64,000 nucleotides of DNA from Solirhodobacter olei (GTDB lineage Bacteria; Pseudomonadota; Alphaproteobacteria; Rhodobacterales; Rhodobacteraceae). Under the pieces are notes generated by a model. The model did no database searches, had not been told where the DNA came from, and saw only the letters and a program-made list of their open reading frames with translations. Positions within the stretch are counted from its first letter, which is position 1. Every line of letters begins with the position of its first letter. Shown here one piece after another: positions 52,493-60,889 of this stretch. The stretch spans positions 1 to 64,000 of the forward strand of contig NZ_RRYH01000017.1 of NCBI RefSeq assembly GCF_004010155.1, written 5' to 3'. The translations under genes were made by a program, and so were the position numbers.

Positions 52493-53356
52493 TCACTCCG
52501 CGGCGAGCGACAGACCCTCGTCTCCGGCAAGCCCCGCCATCCGGGCCAAGACCCGGCCAAGAAGCTGGCGCAGGGGGTCGAACCCCGGCCCCGGCTCCAC
52601 CCGCGCCTCGTCCATGTAAAGCGCGCGGTCGATCTCGATCTGCACCACGTGCTGCCCGCGCGAGGGCCGCCCGTAGGCCTGGGTGATGAAGGCCCCGGCA
52701 AAGGGCGCGTTGCGCGCGACGCACAGTCCCTCGGCGCGGAAGGCGGCCTCCAGCTCCTCCGTCACCTCGGCCCCGGCGGAGGCGCCGAAGCGGTCGCCCA
52801 GCACCACCTCCGGCCGCGGCCGCCCGCCCTGGGCGAAGCTTTCGATCGCCTCATGCGGCATCGAGTGGCAGTCGAGGAGGACCGCCTCGCCCCAAGCCTC
52901 GCGCGTCTCCGTCAGAAGCGCCTCCAGCCGGGCGTGATAGGGGGTCCAGAAACCTTCCAGCCGCGCTTCCGCCTCCGCCCGGCCAATCTTGCCGCGGTAG
53001 ATTGCCCGCCCGTTCGACACGACGCGGGGAATCACCCCCAGCCCGGCAGAGATCCGGGGGTTCATCCCGCTGCGCGGAACGTCCTCGATCACGGCGGGGT
53101 CCAGCTCGTCCGGCGCGCGGTTGAGATCGACGAAGGCCCGTGGCGCCCGGGCCGCCAGAAGCGGCGCGCCATGCGCCGGTGCATCGGCGAAAAGCTGGTC
53201 GACAAAGGCATCCTCGGAGGACCGGATCGCCCGCGCATCCAGCTGGCTGGCGGCCATGAAAGCGGCCGGATAATCGCGCCCGGAATGCGGCGAGGAGACG
53301 ACGAGACGGGACCGCTTGCCACGCGGCAGGACGAGGTCATAAGCGGGTAACTGCAC
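52493..53356 (-). CDS. N-formylglutamate amidohydrolase family protein
   Basis: A 287-residue zinc-dependent amidohydrolase-like protein of the HutG/FGase family. Conserved segments are VVSSPHSGRDYP at about 19-30, RAFVDLNRAPDELDP, HARLEALL, VLLDCHSMPH (metal/catalytic region, about 158) and RPSRGQHVVQIEIDRALYMDE near the C-terminus. The GTG at 53354-53356 is chosen because a strong GGAGG lies 10 bp upstream and it starts at the family N-terminus; longer in-frame starts add unrelated sequence. A hutD gene lies 1 kb away but no other hut genes, so a role in histidine degradation is uncertain. Confidence 0.88.
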   Translation of the reverse strand: MQLPAYDLVLPRGKRSRLVVSSPHSGRDYPAAFMAASQLDARAIRSSEDAFVDQLFADAPAHGAPLLAARAPRAFVDLNRAPDELDPAVIEDVPRSGMNPRISAGLGVIPRVVSNGRAIYRGKIGRAEAEARLEGFWTPYHARLEALLTETREAWGEAVLLDCHSMPHEAIESFAQGGRPRPEVVLGDRFGASAGAEVTEELEAAFRAEGLCVARNAPFAGAFITQAYGRPSRGQHVVQIEIDRALYMDEARVEPGPGFDPLRQLLGRVLARMAGLAGDEGLSLAAE

Positions 53357-53414
53357 GATCCACGGGCCTCCTTCGGCCCAGATATAGCGGCAATTCCCGC
53401 ATTTCCAAAACCTC

Positions 53415-53443
53415 TTGAACCCTCCATCCATTCCCTCTATAGA
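53415..53443 (+). promoter_or_regulatory. promoter of tRNA-Val / rpmJ
   Basis: TTGAAC (53415-53420), a 17-bp spacer and TATAGA (53438-53443): a good sigma-70 type promoter. The start point would lie near 53450, about 60 nt before the tRNA. No other rightward promoter is seen before rpmJ. Confidence 0.75.
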
Positions 53444-53508
53444 CCCGGACGACCGACGCGGATCCGCCCGCGTCCTTTTCATTAAGGCAGGCGGAACTGG
53501 CGGCGATG

Positions 53509-53583
53509 GGGCGCGTAGCTCAGCGGTAGAGCACTACGTTGACATCGTAGTGGCCACAGGTTCGATCCCTGTCGCGCCCACCA
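53509..53583 (+). tRNA. tRNA-Val (GAC)
   Basis: Complete 75-nt cloverleaf with encoded CCA. Acceptor stem GGGCGCG / CGCGCCC, D arm TAGCTCAGCGGTAGAGCA, anticodon stem CTACG / CGTAG with loop TTGACAT (anticodon GAC at 53541-53543), and T arm containing GGTTCGATCC. It reads GUC valine codons (and GUU by wobble). A consensus promoter lies 65 bp upstream. Confidence 0.97.
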
Positions 53584-53653
53584 TTCACCGCTCCGGCTTG
53601 TCCGGGGCACGTTCGTAGATTGGCGCACGCGCGCCGGGACCAGGAGAAGACCG

Positions 53654-53779
53654 ATGAAGGTCAGGAACTCGCTCCGCTCGCTGAAGGCGCGCCATCGCGA
53701 CTGTCAGATCGTGCGCCGCAAGGGCCGCGTCTATGTGATCAACAAGACCCAGAAGCGCTTCAAGGCGCGTCAGGGCTGA
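53654..53779 (+). CDS. rpmJ: 50S ribosomal protein L36
   Basis: A 41-residue ribosomal protein of the large subunit. The sequence starts [17 protein letters not shown] and ends with [13 protein letters not shown], the form of L36 with a single Cys-type, zinc-free pattern found in many alphaproteobacteria. AGGAGAAG lies 7 bp upstream of the ATG. It stands alone, away from the main ribosomal operons, as is usual for this form, and probably shares the upstream tRNA-Val promoter. A hairpin terminator follows at 53800. Confidence 0.95.
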   Translation: MKVRNSLRSLKARHRDCQIVRRKGRVYVINKTQKRFKARQG

Positions 53780-53799
53780 TCCGCCAGACTAGCCAGGCC

Positions 53800-53831
53800 A
53801 AGGCCGCCGCGGCGAAAGCCCCGGCGGCCTT
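53800..53831 (+). terminator. terminator after rpmJ
   Basis: Stem AAGGCCGCCG / CGGCGGCCTT (10 bp) with an inner GGC-GAAA-GCC fold, followed by TTTGC, 20 bp after the rpmJ stop. Confidence 0.7.
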
Positions 53832-53880
53832 TGCATGTCCGGCGCAGGCATGTCCGGTGACGGCCCGGGCGGGCGCCGCC

Positions 53881-54060
53881 TTAGCAGCCGCGACGAATCC
53901 TGATCCAGGACAGCGTGCCGAGGCCGAAGCCCGCCGCCGCCATCAGTTCGTCCACCAGAAGCGTATGCGCCGGGTCGAGCGCGGCGCCGGTGACCGCCAG
54001 AAAGCCGAAGCTCACCGCCGCGCCATAGCCCACCACGCAGGAAATCGAGCAGACCTTCAT
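53881..54060 (-). CDS. small membrane protein, unrecognised
   Basis: A 59-residue protein starting at the ATG at 54060, which has a very strong GGAGGAGGAA 5-9 bp upstream. It contains two hydrophobic segments (about 6-24 with SCVVGYGAAVSFGFLAVTG, and about 36-50) and ends in RIRRGC. Two helices with a short loop containing DPAHTLL suggest an inner-membrane hairpin. I do not recognise the family. It stands alone on the leftward strand, convergent with rpmJ. The ribosome binding site makes it a likely real gene. Confidence 0.6.
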   Translation of the reverse strand: MKVCSISCVVGYGAAVSFGFLAVTGAALDPAHTLLVDELMAAAGFGLGTLSWIRIRRGC

Positions 54061-54213
54061 CCGTTCCTCCTCCAGCGACGGCGTCTGTCCGGGGCGATTC
54101 GCCCGGCCCTCCTCCCAAGGGCCGCCGTCCGTAGGGATGAATGGTACCGGTTTTCGGAATATATCCAAGAAAATCCCGCGACGCCGTGCCGCAGGGCAGC
54201 TTTCTGCCGGCCG

Positions 54214-54741
54214 CTAGCCGAGCCCGACCGCGATCACCGGCCCACCGGCAAGAACCCTGGCCGCGCCCGCCGCGTCGAGAAGATCCCCGGCGCCCAGCGA
54301 TACCGCCCCGCGCCCCAGCGCCAGTTCCGCCCCGGAGGGTGCGAAAACCAGAAGCCTGGCCGCCTCTGCCCCCTGCCCGGCGCGCAGCACGGCCACCTCT
54401 GGCACCGGTGCGCCGCGCCGGGTCATCACGTTGAAATCGCGGCTGGGTCCGGTCACGCCCCGCGCCGCGACCGCTGCCTCGCCCGCGAATCGCACCGGCT
54501 GCAGCAGGCCCACCGTGTGGCGGGCACCCGCGATCTCCAGCACGAAACCCGGTCCGTCCAACAGGACCAGGACCCGCTCAATCCCCGGCAGGGCCGAGAA
54601 TGGCCCGTCCTCCGCCACCGTCGCCATGGAAAGCCGGAGGGAGAGGCCCACCGCGTCCTCTTCCCGCAGCATCTCCACCGTCGTGCCGCGGCCGTTGGCC
54701 CAGGGCATCTGGCGGTAATCTGCAGGCGTCAGGTGGCGCAT
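54214..54741 (-). CDS. hutD: HutD family protein
   Basis: A 175-residue bicupin-like protein of the HutD family, named from histidine-utilisation clusters, where it may bind urocanate or a derivative. It begins MRHLTPADYRQMPWANGRGTTVEML, diagnostic of the family, and has the middle segments RLSMATVAEDGPFSALPGIERVLVLLDG and DFNVMTRRG. No hut catabolic genes are adjacent. Its ATG overlaps the rmuC stop by one base (TGATG), so it is translationally coupled to rmuC. A role outside histidine use is possible. Confidence 0.87.
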   Translation of the reverse strand: MRHLTPADYRQMPWANGRGTTVEMLREEDAVGLSLRLSMATVAEDGPFSALPGIERVLVLLDGPGFVLEIAGARHTVGLLQPVRFAGEAAVAARGVTGPSRDFNVMTRRGAPVPEVAVLRAGQGAEAARLLVFAPSGAELALGRGAVSLGAGDLLDAAGAARVLAGGPVIAVGLG

Positions 54742-56231
54742 CAGACCTCGGATTCTGCCGTGTCGGCCTGGTCGTCGGCGGCGGCCAGAAGCTCCTGCGC
54801 GGCAATGCCGCGCGGCCGCGCCTCCACCCCGGCGCCGGCGGTGATCCGCGCCTCGGAATTCACCGCGCCCAGCGCCTCGAACTTCCGGGCCGAGGCCAGT
54901 ACCCGGCTTTCGAGCGAGCCGACCGCGCGGTTGTAGCTGTCCACAGACTGGCCCAGCGCACGGCCGACCTTCTCCAGGTGGCCTGCGAAGATGCCGAGGC
55001 GTTCGTAGATCTCCTTGCCGACGCGCTGCACCTCGGCGGCGGAGCGGGTCATGCGCTCCTGCTGCCAGCCGTAGGCGATCGCCTTGACCAGCGCCATCAG
55101 CGTGGTCGGCGTGGCGATCAGCACCTTGTTCTCGAAGGCGTATTCGATCACGCCCGGATCGGCCTCCACCGCGGCGGCGACGAAGGTCTCGCCGGGGATG
55201 AACATCACCACGAAGTCGGGCGTCGTCGGGATCGCGGCGTGGTATTCCTTCGAGGCCAGCGATTTCACATGCACCCGCAACTGCTGGGCATGGCGCTGCA
55301 GGTGGTGCTTCTGCTCCTCCGGCGTCGCCGCTTCCAGCGCGTCGAGATAGCCCTCCAGCGGCGTCTTCGCATCGACCACGATCTGCTTGCCGCCGGGAAT
55401 GTTCACGATCGCATCCGGGCGCTTGCGGGCGCCGTCGGCGTCGATGGTCGATTCCAGGTCGTAATCCACATGCTCGGCCATTCCGGCCATCTCGAAGACC
55501 TGCCGCAGCTGCATCTCTCCCCAGCGGCCCCGTGTCTTCGGCGCGCGCAGCGCCTGCACCAGCTTGCGGGTCTCGGTGCCCAGATCGCGCTGGCCATCTG
55601 TCAGCGCGCGAACCTGGCTCTGGATCGCGCCATAGGCCTCGTTCCTTGCCTTCTCGATCTCGCCGATCTTCTGGTCGAACTGCACGAGCTTCTCGTCAAG
55701 CGGCTTCACCAGGTCGGCAATCGCCTTGTGCCGCTTGGCGAGGTCGTCCTCGGCATTGGTCTTGTGGCTCTCGAACCGCTCGGAGACGAGCTTCAGGAAC
55801 TGCTCCGAATTGGCGTTGAGCACGCCGGAGGCGAGCGCCTTGAACCGGTCCTCCAGCTCCTGCTTCAGGCCGCGGATTTCGTCGAGCCGGGCGGCGTGAG
55901 TTTCCTTCAGGCTGGCGAGTTCCTGCGCCACGCCCGCGCGCGACCGCGCCTCCTCGCCCAGCGCGGCCTGAAGCTCTGCAATGCGCGCGTCGAGGCCCGG
56001 CACCCGCTCGGCGGCAGAGCGCAGCCCCGCGCGCTCCTCGCGCAACTGGGCATTCTCCTCGCGCAGCGCGGCGGTCTCGAGGCGAAGCGCGTCCGTCTCC
56101 GCCCAGTGCCGCCGCTGGCCGCGCCGCGCGGAAAGCAAGGTCAGGACCAGCACCACCAGCAGCCCGGCCGCCACCGCCGCCGCGGCCAGCCCGTTGGCCT
56201 CCAGCACCGCTTGGATCGCCTGAATGTCCAT
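54741..56231 (-). CDS. rmuC: DNA recombination protein RmuC
   Basis: A 496-residue member of the RmuC family, a membrane-anchored nuclease-like protein that limits recombination at inverted repeats and has been linked to defence and to damaged replication forks. It has an N-terminal transmembrane helix (about 12-33), a long coiled coil (about 40-170) and the RmuC nuclease-like domain (about 190-430, with RGRWGEMQLRQVFEMAGM, DAIVNIPGGKQIVVDAKTPLEGYLDA and FVVMFIPGETFVAAAVEADPGV). The ATG at 56231 has GGGGA 7 bp upstream. It starts 13 bp after mutL and overlaps hutD by one base. Confidence 0.93.
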   Translation of the reverse strand: MDIQAIQAVLEANGLAAAAVAAGLLVVLVLTLLSARRGQRRHWAETDALRLETAALREENAQLREERAGLRSAAERVPGLDARIAELQAALGEEARSRAGVAQELASLKETHAARLDEIRGLKQELEDRFKALASGVLNANSEQFLKLVSERFESHKTNAEDDLAKRHKAIADLVKPLDEKLVQFDQKIGEIEKARNEAYGAIQSQVRALTDGQRDLGTETRKLVQALRAPKTRGRWGEMQLRQVFEMAGMAEHVDYDLESTIDADGARKRPDAIVNIPGGKQIVVDAKTPLEGYLDALEAATPEEQKHHLQRHAQQLRVHVKSLASKEYHAAIPTTPDFVVMFIPGETFVAAAVEADPGVIEYAFENKVLIATPTTLMALVKAIAYGWQQERMTRSAAEVQRVGKEIYERLGIFAGHLEKVGRALGQSVDSYNRAVGSLESRVLASARKFEALGAVNSEARITAGAGVEARPRGIAAQELLAAADDQADTAESEV

Positions 56232-56244
56232 GCCCATTCCCCGC

Positions 56245-58116
56245 CTACGTCCGCCCGAACAGCCGCTCGATATCCGCCAGGCGCAGCTCCACATAGGTCG
56301 GCCGGCCGTGGTTGCACTGGCCGGAATGCGGCGTCGCCTCCATCTCGCGCAGCAGCGCGTTCATCTCCTCCGCCCGCATGCGCCGGCCGGAGCGGACCGA
56401 GCCGTGGCAGGCCATCCGGCTCAGCACCGCCTCGATCCGCGCCTGCACCGTCTGGCTCTGCCCGAGATCGGCAAGATCGTCGAGGATGTCGCGCACCAGC
56501 CCCTGCACGTCGATCTGGCCCAGGGCCGCCGGGGTCTCGCGCACCGCGATGGCGCCCGCCCCGAAGGGCTCCACCGAAAGGCCGAGGCGGGCGAGGTCGT
56601 CTGCCACCTCCATCAGCCGGGCGGCGTCGCCCTCCGACAGGTCCACGATCTCCGGGATCAGCAGCGCCTGCGCGGCGACGCCGTTTTCCGCCACCTGTCG
56701 CTTAAGCCGTTCGTAGACCAGCCGCTCATGCGCCGCGTGTTGGTCGACAATGACCATCCCCGTCTCGGTCTGGGCGATGATGTAGTTCTCATGCACCTGC
56801 GCCCGGGCGGCGCCCAAGGGGCGCGATTCGTCGCCGGCTTCCAGCACCGGCTCCACCCGGGCCGAGGGCCCTTCGGCGAAGCCCGGCATGGGCGCGGCCG
56901 GCGGGGCCTGCCACGCGGCGGCGCTGCGCAGCACCCCCGGCGCGGGCCGCTCCATCTGGTAGACGCGCGGCGGCGCGGCGGGCGCGGCCTCGCCCCCCGC
57001 CCCTTCCGGCCGGAAGGCTGCCAGCGTCGCCGCCCCGACCGTGGTCGAGGCGCGATGCCCGGCCTCGGCCAGCGCCTGCCGGATGCCGGAGACGATCAGC
57101 CCCCGCGCCAGCGCCGGATCGCGGAACCGCACCTCGGATTTCGCCGGATGCACGTTCACGTCCACCCGCTCCGGATCGCAGTCGAGGAACAGGACCGCCG
57201 CCGGATGCCGGTCGCGGCTGAGAAAATCGAAATAGGCCGCCCGAAGCGCGCCCAAGAGCATCCGGTCCTGCACCGGCCGGCCATTGACGAAAAGGTACTG
57301 CTGCACCGCCGCCCCGCGCGAATAGGTCGGCAGCGCCGCGTAGCCGGTCAGCCGCAGCCCATCGCGCTCCACGTCGAGCGGGATCGCATTCTCGGCGAAC
57401 TCGCCGCCCAGCACGGTCGCAAGCCGCGCGTGAAGCGCGTCGAACAGGTCACCCGACCCGGCATCAGCACGGAAGATCACCCGCCCGTCGCCGCCGCCGG
57501 ACACGTCGTTGAGCCTGAGGCTTGCATAGGGCGCGGCCATGGCGAGGCGCTTGACCACCTCGCCCAGGGCCTGCGCCTCGGCCCGGTCCGAGCGCAGGAA
57601 CTTCAGCCGCGCCGGCGTCGCGTAGAAAAGATCGCGCAGCTCGACCACCGTCCCGCGGCTCAGCGCCGCCGGGGTGACCGGGCCGATCCGGCCGCCGGCG
57701 ACCTCGATCCGCGCCGCCTCCTCCCCCGCGGCGCGGGAGGTGATCGCGAGCCGCCCGACGGCCCCCAGCGAGGGCAGGGCCTCGCCCCGGAAGCCGAAGC
57801 TGTGGATGTTCAGAAGGTCCGAGCCATCGATCTTCGAGGTCGCGTGCCGCGACAGCGCCAGGGGCAGATCCTCCGGCGCCATGCCGCAGCCGTCGTCGGT
57901 GACCCGGATCAGCGTCTTGCCGCCATCGGCATAGTCGACCGAGATTCGCCGCGCGCCCGCATCGAGCGCGTTCTCCACCAGCTCCTTCACAGCCGCGGCC
58001 GGGCGCTCCACCACCTCGCCCGCGGCGATGCGGTTCACCGCCGCCTCGTCCAGCTGGCGAATCACGGGCCGGTCCGACGGCAGGGCCGGCTTCATCTTGG
58101 GGTCCAGAACGGTCAT
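56245..58116 (-). CDS. mutL: DNA mismatch repair protein MutL
   Basis: GHKL-ATPase that couples MutS mismatch recognition to strand incision. The 623-residue protein has N-terminal ATPase motifs ([38 protein letters not shown]) and a C-terminal dimerisation domain containing the endonuclease motif DQHA-x2-E-x4-E ([17 protein letters not shown]), plus [10 protein letters not shown] and QCNHGRPT near the end. It is therefore an endonuclease-type MutL, consistent with the lack of MutH in alphaproteobacteria. It lies upstream of rmuC in the same orientation. Confidence 0.96.
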   Translation of the reverse strand: MTVLDPKMKPALPSDRPVIRQLDEAAVNRIAAGEVVERPAAAVKELVENALDAGARRISVDYADGGKTLIRVTDDGCGMAPEDLPLALSRHATSKIDGSDLLNIHSFGFRGEALPSLGAVGRLAITSRAAGEEAARIEVAGGRIGPVTPAALSRGTVVELRDLFYATPARLKFLRSDRAEAQALGEVVKRLAMAAPYASLRLNDVSGGGDGRVIFRADAGSGDLFDALHARLATVLGGEFAENAIPLDVERDGLRLTGYAALPTYSRGAAVQQYLFVNGRPVQDRMLLGALRAAYFDFLSRDRHPAAVLFLDCDPERVDVNVHPAKSEVRFRDPALARGLIVSGIRQALAEAGHRASTTVGAATLAAFRPEGAGGEAAPAAPPRVYQMERPAPGVLRSAAAWQAPPAAPMPGFAEGPSARVEPVLEAGDESRPLGAARAQVHENYIIAQTETGMVIVDQHAAHERLVYERLKRQVAENGVAAQALLIPEIVDLSEGDAARLMEVADDLARLGLSVEPFGAGAIAVRETPAALGQIDVQGLVRDILDDLADLGQSQTVQARIEAVLSRMACHGSVRSGRRMRAEEMNALLREMEATPHSGQCNHGRPTYVELRLADIERLFGRT

Positions 58117-58206
58117 CCTACGAGATGTAGCATGGGCCGAGGGATTCGGCCAAGGCTCCTCCCGGCTTATGCACAGCTTTCGAGCGAAACCGGTTAAAGG
58201 AAGCGC

Positions 58207-58746
58207 CTAGCCACCGCGCTTCGTGGGTTTCGGCGGCGCGCTCGGCGTCGCCACGCCACGGGCCCGCCAGAAGGCGAGCGCCGCGTAGGGGTCCAGCTCC
58301 ATCGCGCGATAGGCCTGGAAATAGACCGTGTTGCCGAAGAGCCGGTCGAGCAGGCGGCCGTTGTGGTTCTTGCGGAACCGCAGGTCCTGCGCGTCGAGGG
58401 TCTGGCGGATGCCGGGCGTCACGCCGTAGCGGGTCGCCGCCGCCACCAGCGCGCCGTCGGCGGCCGGGATGGACTGCGATTTCATCGCCGCCGGGCGTCC
58501 GCCGAGGGCGGCCACGGCATCGGCTTTCGGCGTCGGGTCGGCGAGGTTCGTGCCACCCGGCGTGGGGGTCGGCAGCGTCGAGGTGTCCTTGGGGATCTGC
58601 AGGGGCTTGTTCGGCAGGATGGCGAATTCGTCCGGCGTGCTGCCGGAGCGGACGTTCATCAGATGCGGCGCGCCGCCGCCGGAACAGGCCGCCAGCCCGA
58701 GGACCGCCATCAGCGCGATCCCGATCCTGCCGCCCGCTGCCCGCAT
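58207..58746 (-). CDS. DUF3035 lipoprotein
   Basis: A 179-residue lipoprotein of the alphaproteobacterial DUF3035 family. The signal peptide ends in the lipobox LAAC (Cys about residue 21), so it is lipid-modified and probably anchored in the outer membrane. The conserved [22 protein letters not shown] segment follows. The remaining sequence is Pro, Thr and Ala-rich with a C-terminal [31 protein letters not shown] block. Function unknown. It follows lspA, whose product processes lipoproteins, by 32 bp, a conserved neighbourhood in Rhodobacteraceae. Confidence 0.9.
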   Translation of the reverse strand: MRAAGGRIGIALMAVLGLAACSGGGAPHLMNVRSGSTPDEFAILPNKPLQIPKDTSTLPTPTPGGTNLADPTPKADAVAALGGRPAAMKSQSIPAADGALVAAATRYGVTPGIRQTLDAQDLRFRKNHNGRLLDRLFGNTVYFQAYRAMELDPYAALAFWRARGVATPSAPPKPTKRGG

Positions 58747-58778
58747 CTTGTGTCTCCGCCTCACGCCTCTCGCCTCTC

Positions 58779-59267
58779 TTAGCCCATCATGCCCGGCCCG
58801 TCACGGGGGGATTGGCGGCCCGTCAGCAGGACGAGGCCGACCGCACCGCAGAACACCGCGACGTCGGCGAGATTGAAGGAAAACGGGTTGTTGAAACCGC
58901 AGCAGGACATGTTGAGGAAATCCGCGACCCGGCCATAGGCGATCCGGTCGATCACATTGCCCAGCGCCCCGCCGATCAGAAGCCCCGCCGCCACCTGCGC
59001 CCAGCGCCCGTGCCCCTCTCCCCGGATCCAGATCCAGACCCAGACGGAGATCGCCAGCGCCACCGCAACGAAGATCCAGCGGCTCAGCTCGCTGCCGGCG
59101 AAAAGCCCGAAGTTCACCCCCTGGTTCCAGGCCATGCGGAAGTCGAGATAGGGCGGCAGCACCTCGATCGCGCCTTTCGTGGCCAGCCCCAGCCCGAAGA
59201 CCACGCCGACCTTCGACAGCTGGTCGACGACCAGAACGGCAAGCGCTGTCTTGGCAACGGTCCGCAT
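58779..59267 (-). CDS. lspA: lipoprotein signal peptidase
   Basis: Signal peptidase II, the inner-membrane aspartyl protease that removes the signal peptide of prolipoproteins after diacylglyceryl modification. The 162-residue protein has four transmembrane helices and the two catalytic Asp motifs, [11 protein letters not shown] (about 100-110) and FNLADVAV (about 131-138); [10 protein letters not shown] is also conserved. It begins 8 bp after the purH stop and precedes a lipoprotein gene, so it is probably part of the hep-purH-lspA-DUF3035 transcript. Confidence 0.96.
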   Translation of the reverse strand: MRTVAKTALAVLVVDQLSKVGVVFGLGLATKGAIEVLPPYLDFRMAWNQGVNFGLFAGSELSRWIFVAVALAISVWVWIWIRGEGHGRWAQVAAGLLIGGALGNVIDRIAYGRVADFLNMSCCGFNNPFSFNLADVAVFCGAVGLVLLTGRQSPRDGPGMMG

Positions 59268-59275
59268 CCGAAGCC

Positions 59276-60865
59276 TCAGTGCCGGAAATGCCGCTGGCCG
59301 GTGAAGACCATGGCAAGCCCGGCCTCGTCCGCCGCCGCGATCACGTCGGCATCGTTCATCGACCCGCCCGGCTGGATGACAGATGTCGCGCCGGCGGCCA
59401 CCGCCTCCATCAGCCCGTCGGGGAAGGGAAAGAAGGCGTCAGAGGCCACGACGGCCCCCTTTGCCGGGCTTTCGGCCAGCCCCATCGCCTCGGCCATCCG
59501 CTCGGCCTTCCTGGCGGCGATCATGGCGCTGTCGACCCGGCTCATCTGCCCGGCGCCCACGCCCACCGTCGCACCGCCCTTCGCATAGACGATGGCATTC
59601 GACTTCACGTGCTTGGCCACCGTCCAGGCGAAAAGAAGGTCGTCAAGCTCCTCGGCCGAGGGCGCGCGCTTCGTCACCACCTTCAGGTCGCCCCGGCCGA
59701 CATGGCCGTTGTCGCGGTCCTGCACCAGGAAGCCGCCGGCGACCTGCCGGTAGGCCAGCCCCGGCGCGGCGGCGACGGGCAGCCCGCCGGTCGTCAGCAG
59801 GCGCAGGTTCTTCTTCTTGGCAAAAATACTCAGCGCCGCCTCGTCCACATCCGGGGCGATGACGACCTCGGTGAAGATCTTCACGATCTCCTCGGCGGTC
59901 GCGGCGTCAAGCGTGCGGTTCAGCGCCACGATCCCGCCGAAGGCCGAGGTGCGGTCGCAGTCGAAGGCCTTTGTGTAGGCCTCGGTCAGCGTCGCGCCGC
60001 GCGCCACGCCGCAGGGGTTCGCGTGCTTGATGATCGCGCAGGCCGGGCCCTCGGCCGGATCGAACTCCGCGACCAGCTCGAAAGCGGCGTCGGTGTCGTT
60101 GATGTTGTTGTACGAAAGCTCCTTGCCCTGCCACTGCTTCGCCGTGGCGACGCCCGGCCGGTCGGAGCCGTCGACGTAGAAGGCGGCGCGCTGATGCGGG
60201 TTCTCGCCGTAGCGCAGGCTCTGCGCCAGCGTGCCGGCGAAGGCGCGGCGCCGCGGCGCCGCCTCGCCGATCGCGCCCGCCATCCAGGTCGACACCGCCG
60301 CGTCATAGGCCGCGGTGCGGGCGTAGGAGATCTGCGCCATCCGCTGCCGGAAGGCGTAGGAAACGCGGTCGTCATGGGCGTCGAGTTCTTCCAGCAGCGC
60401 CTTGTAGTCGCCCACGTCGGTCAGCACGGTCACGAAGGCATGGTTCTTCGCCGCCGCCCGGATCATCGCCGGCCCGCCGATATCGATGTTCTCGATGCAG
60501 GTGTCGTAATCGGCGCCCTTCGCCACCGTCGCCTCGAACGGGTAGAGGTTGACGATGAGAAGGTCGATCGGCTCGATCCCGTGCTCCTCCATCGCCGCGA
60601 CGTGCTCCGCCTTGTCGCGTAGCGCCAGCAGCCCGCCGTGGACCGCCGGATGCAGCGTCTTCACCCGCCCGTCCATCATCTCGGGAAAGCCGGTCACATC
60701 GGCCACGTCGCGCACCGCAAGCCCGGCCGCCCGCATCTCGCCCGCCGTCCCGCCGGTCGAAAGCAGCTGCACCCCGCGCGCCGCGAGCGCCTTCGCGAAA
60801 TCGAGCATCCCGGTCTTGTCGGAGACGGAGATCAGGGCACGGCGGATCGGCAACAGGTCGGTCAT
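59276..60865 (-). CDS. purH: bifunctional AICAR transformylase/IMP cyclohydrolase
   Basis: Catalyses the last two steps of de novo IMP synthesis: formylation of AICAR with 10-formyl-THF and ring closure. The 529-residue protein has an N-terminal MGS-like cyclohydrolase domain ([34 protein letters not shown]) and a C-terminal transformylase domain with the catalytic KHANPCG (about 275-281) and [23 protein letters not shown] lies 9 bp before the ATG. It starts 24 bp after the upstream heparinase-like gene and is followed at 8 bp by lspA. Confidence 0.97.
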   Translation of the reverse strand: MTDLLPIRRALISVSDKTGMLDFAKALAARGVQLLSTGGTAGEMRAAGLAVRDVADVTGFPEMMDGRVKTLHPAVHGGLLALRDKAEHVAAMEEHGIEPIDLLIVNLYPFEATVAKGADYDTCIENIDIGGPAMIRAAAKNHAFVTVLTDVGDYKALLEELDAHDDRVSYAFRQRMAQISYARTAAYDAAVSTWMAGAIGEAAPRRRAFAGTLAQSLRYGENPHQRAAFYVDGSDRPGVATAKQWQGKELSYNNINDTDAAFELVAEFDPAEGPACAIIKHANPCGVARGATLTEAYTKAFDCDRTSAFGGIVALNRTLDAATAEEIVKIFTEVVIAPDVDEAALSIFAKKKNLRLLTTGGLPVAAAPGLAYRQVAGGFLVQDRDNGHVGRGDLKVVTKRAPSAEELDDLLFAWTVAKHVKSNAIVYAKGGATVGVGAGQMSRVDSAMIAARKAERMAEAMGLAESPAKGAVVASDAFFPFPDGLMEAVAAGATSVIQPGGSMNDADVIAAADEAGLAMVFTGQRHFRH

Positions 60866-60889
60866 GCGGAGGGGTCCTTCGTCAGGCGG

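Noticed and set aside
56224-58197. A 657-codon rightward frame opposite mutL
   Set aside because: Antisense to an intact mutL with all catalytic motifs; composition typical of a shadow frame.
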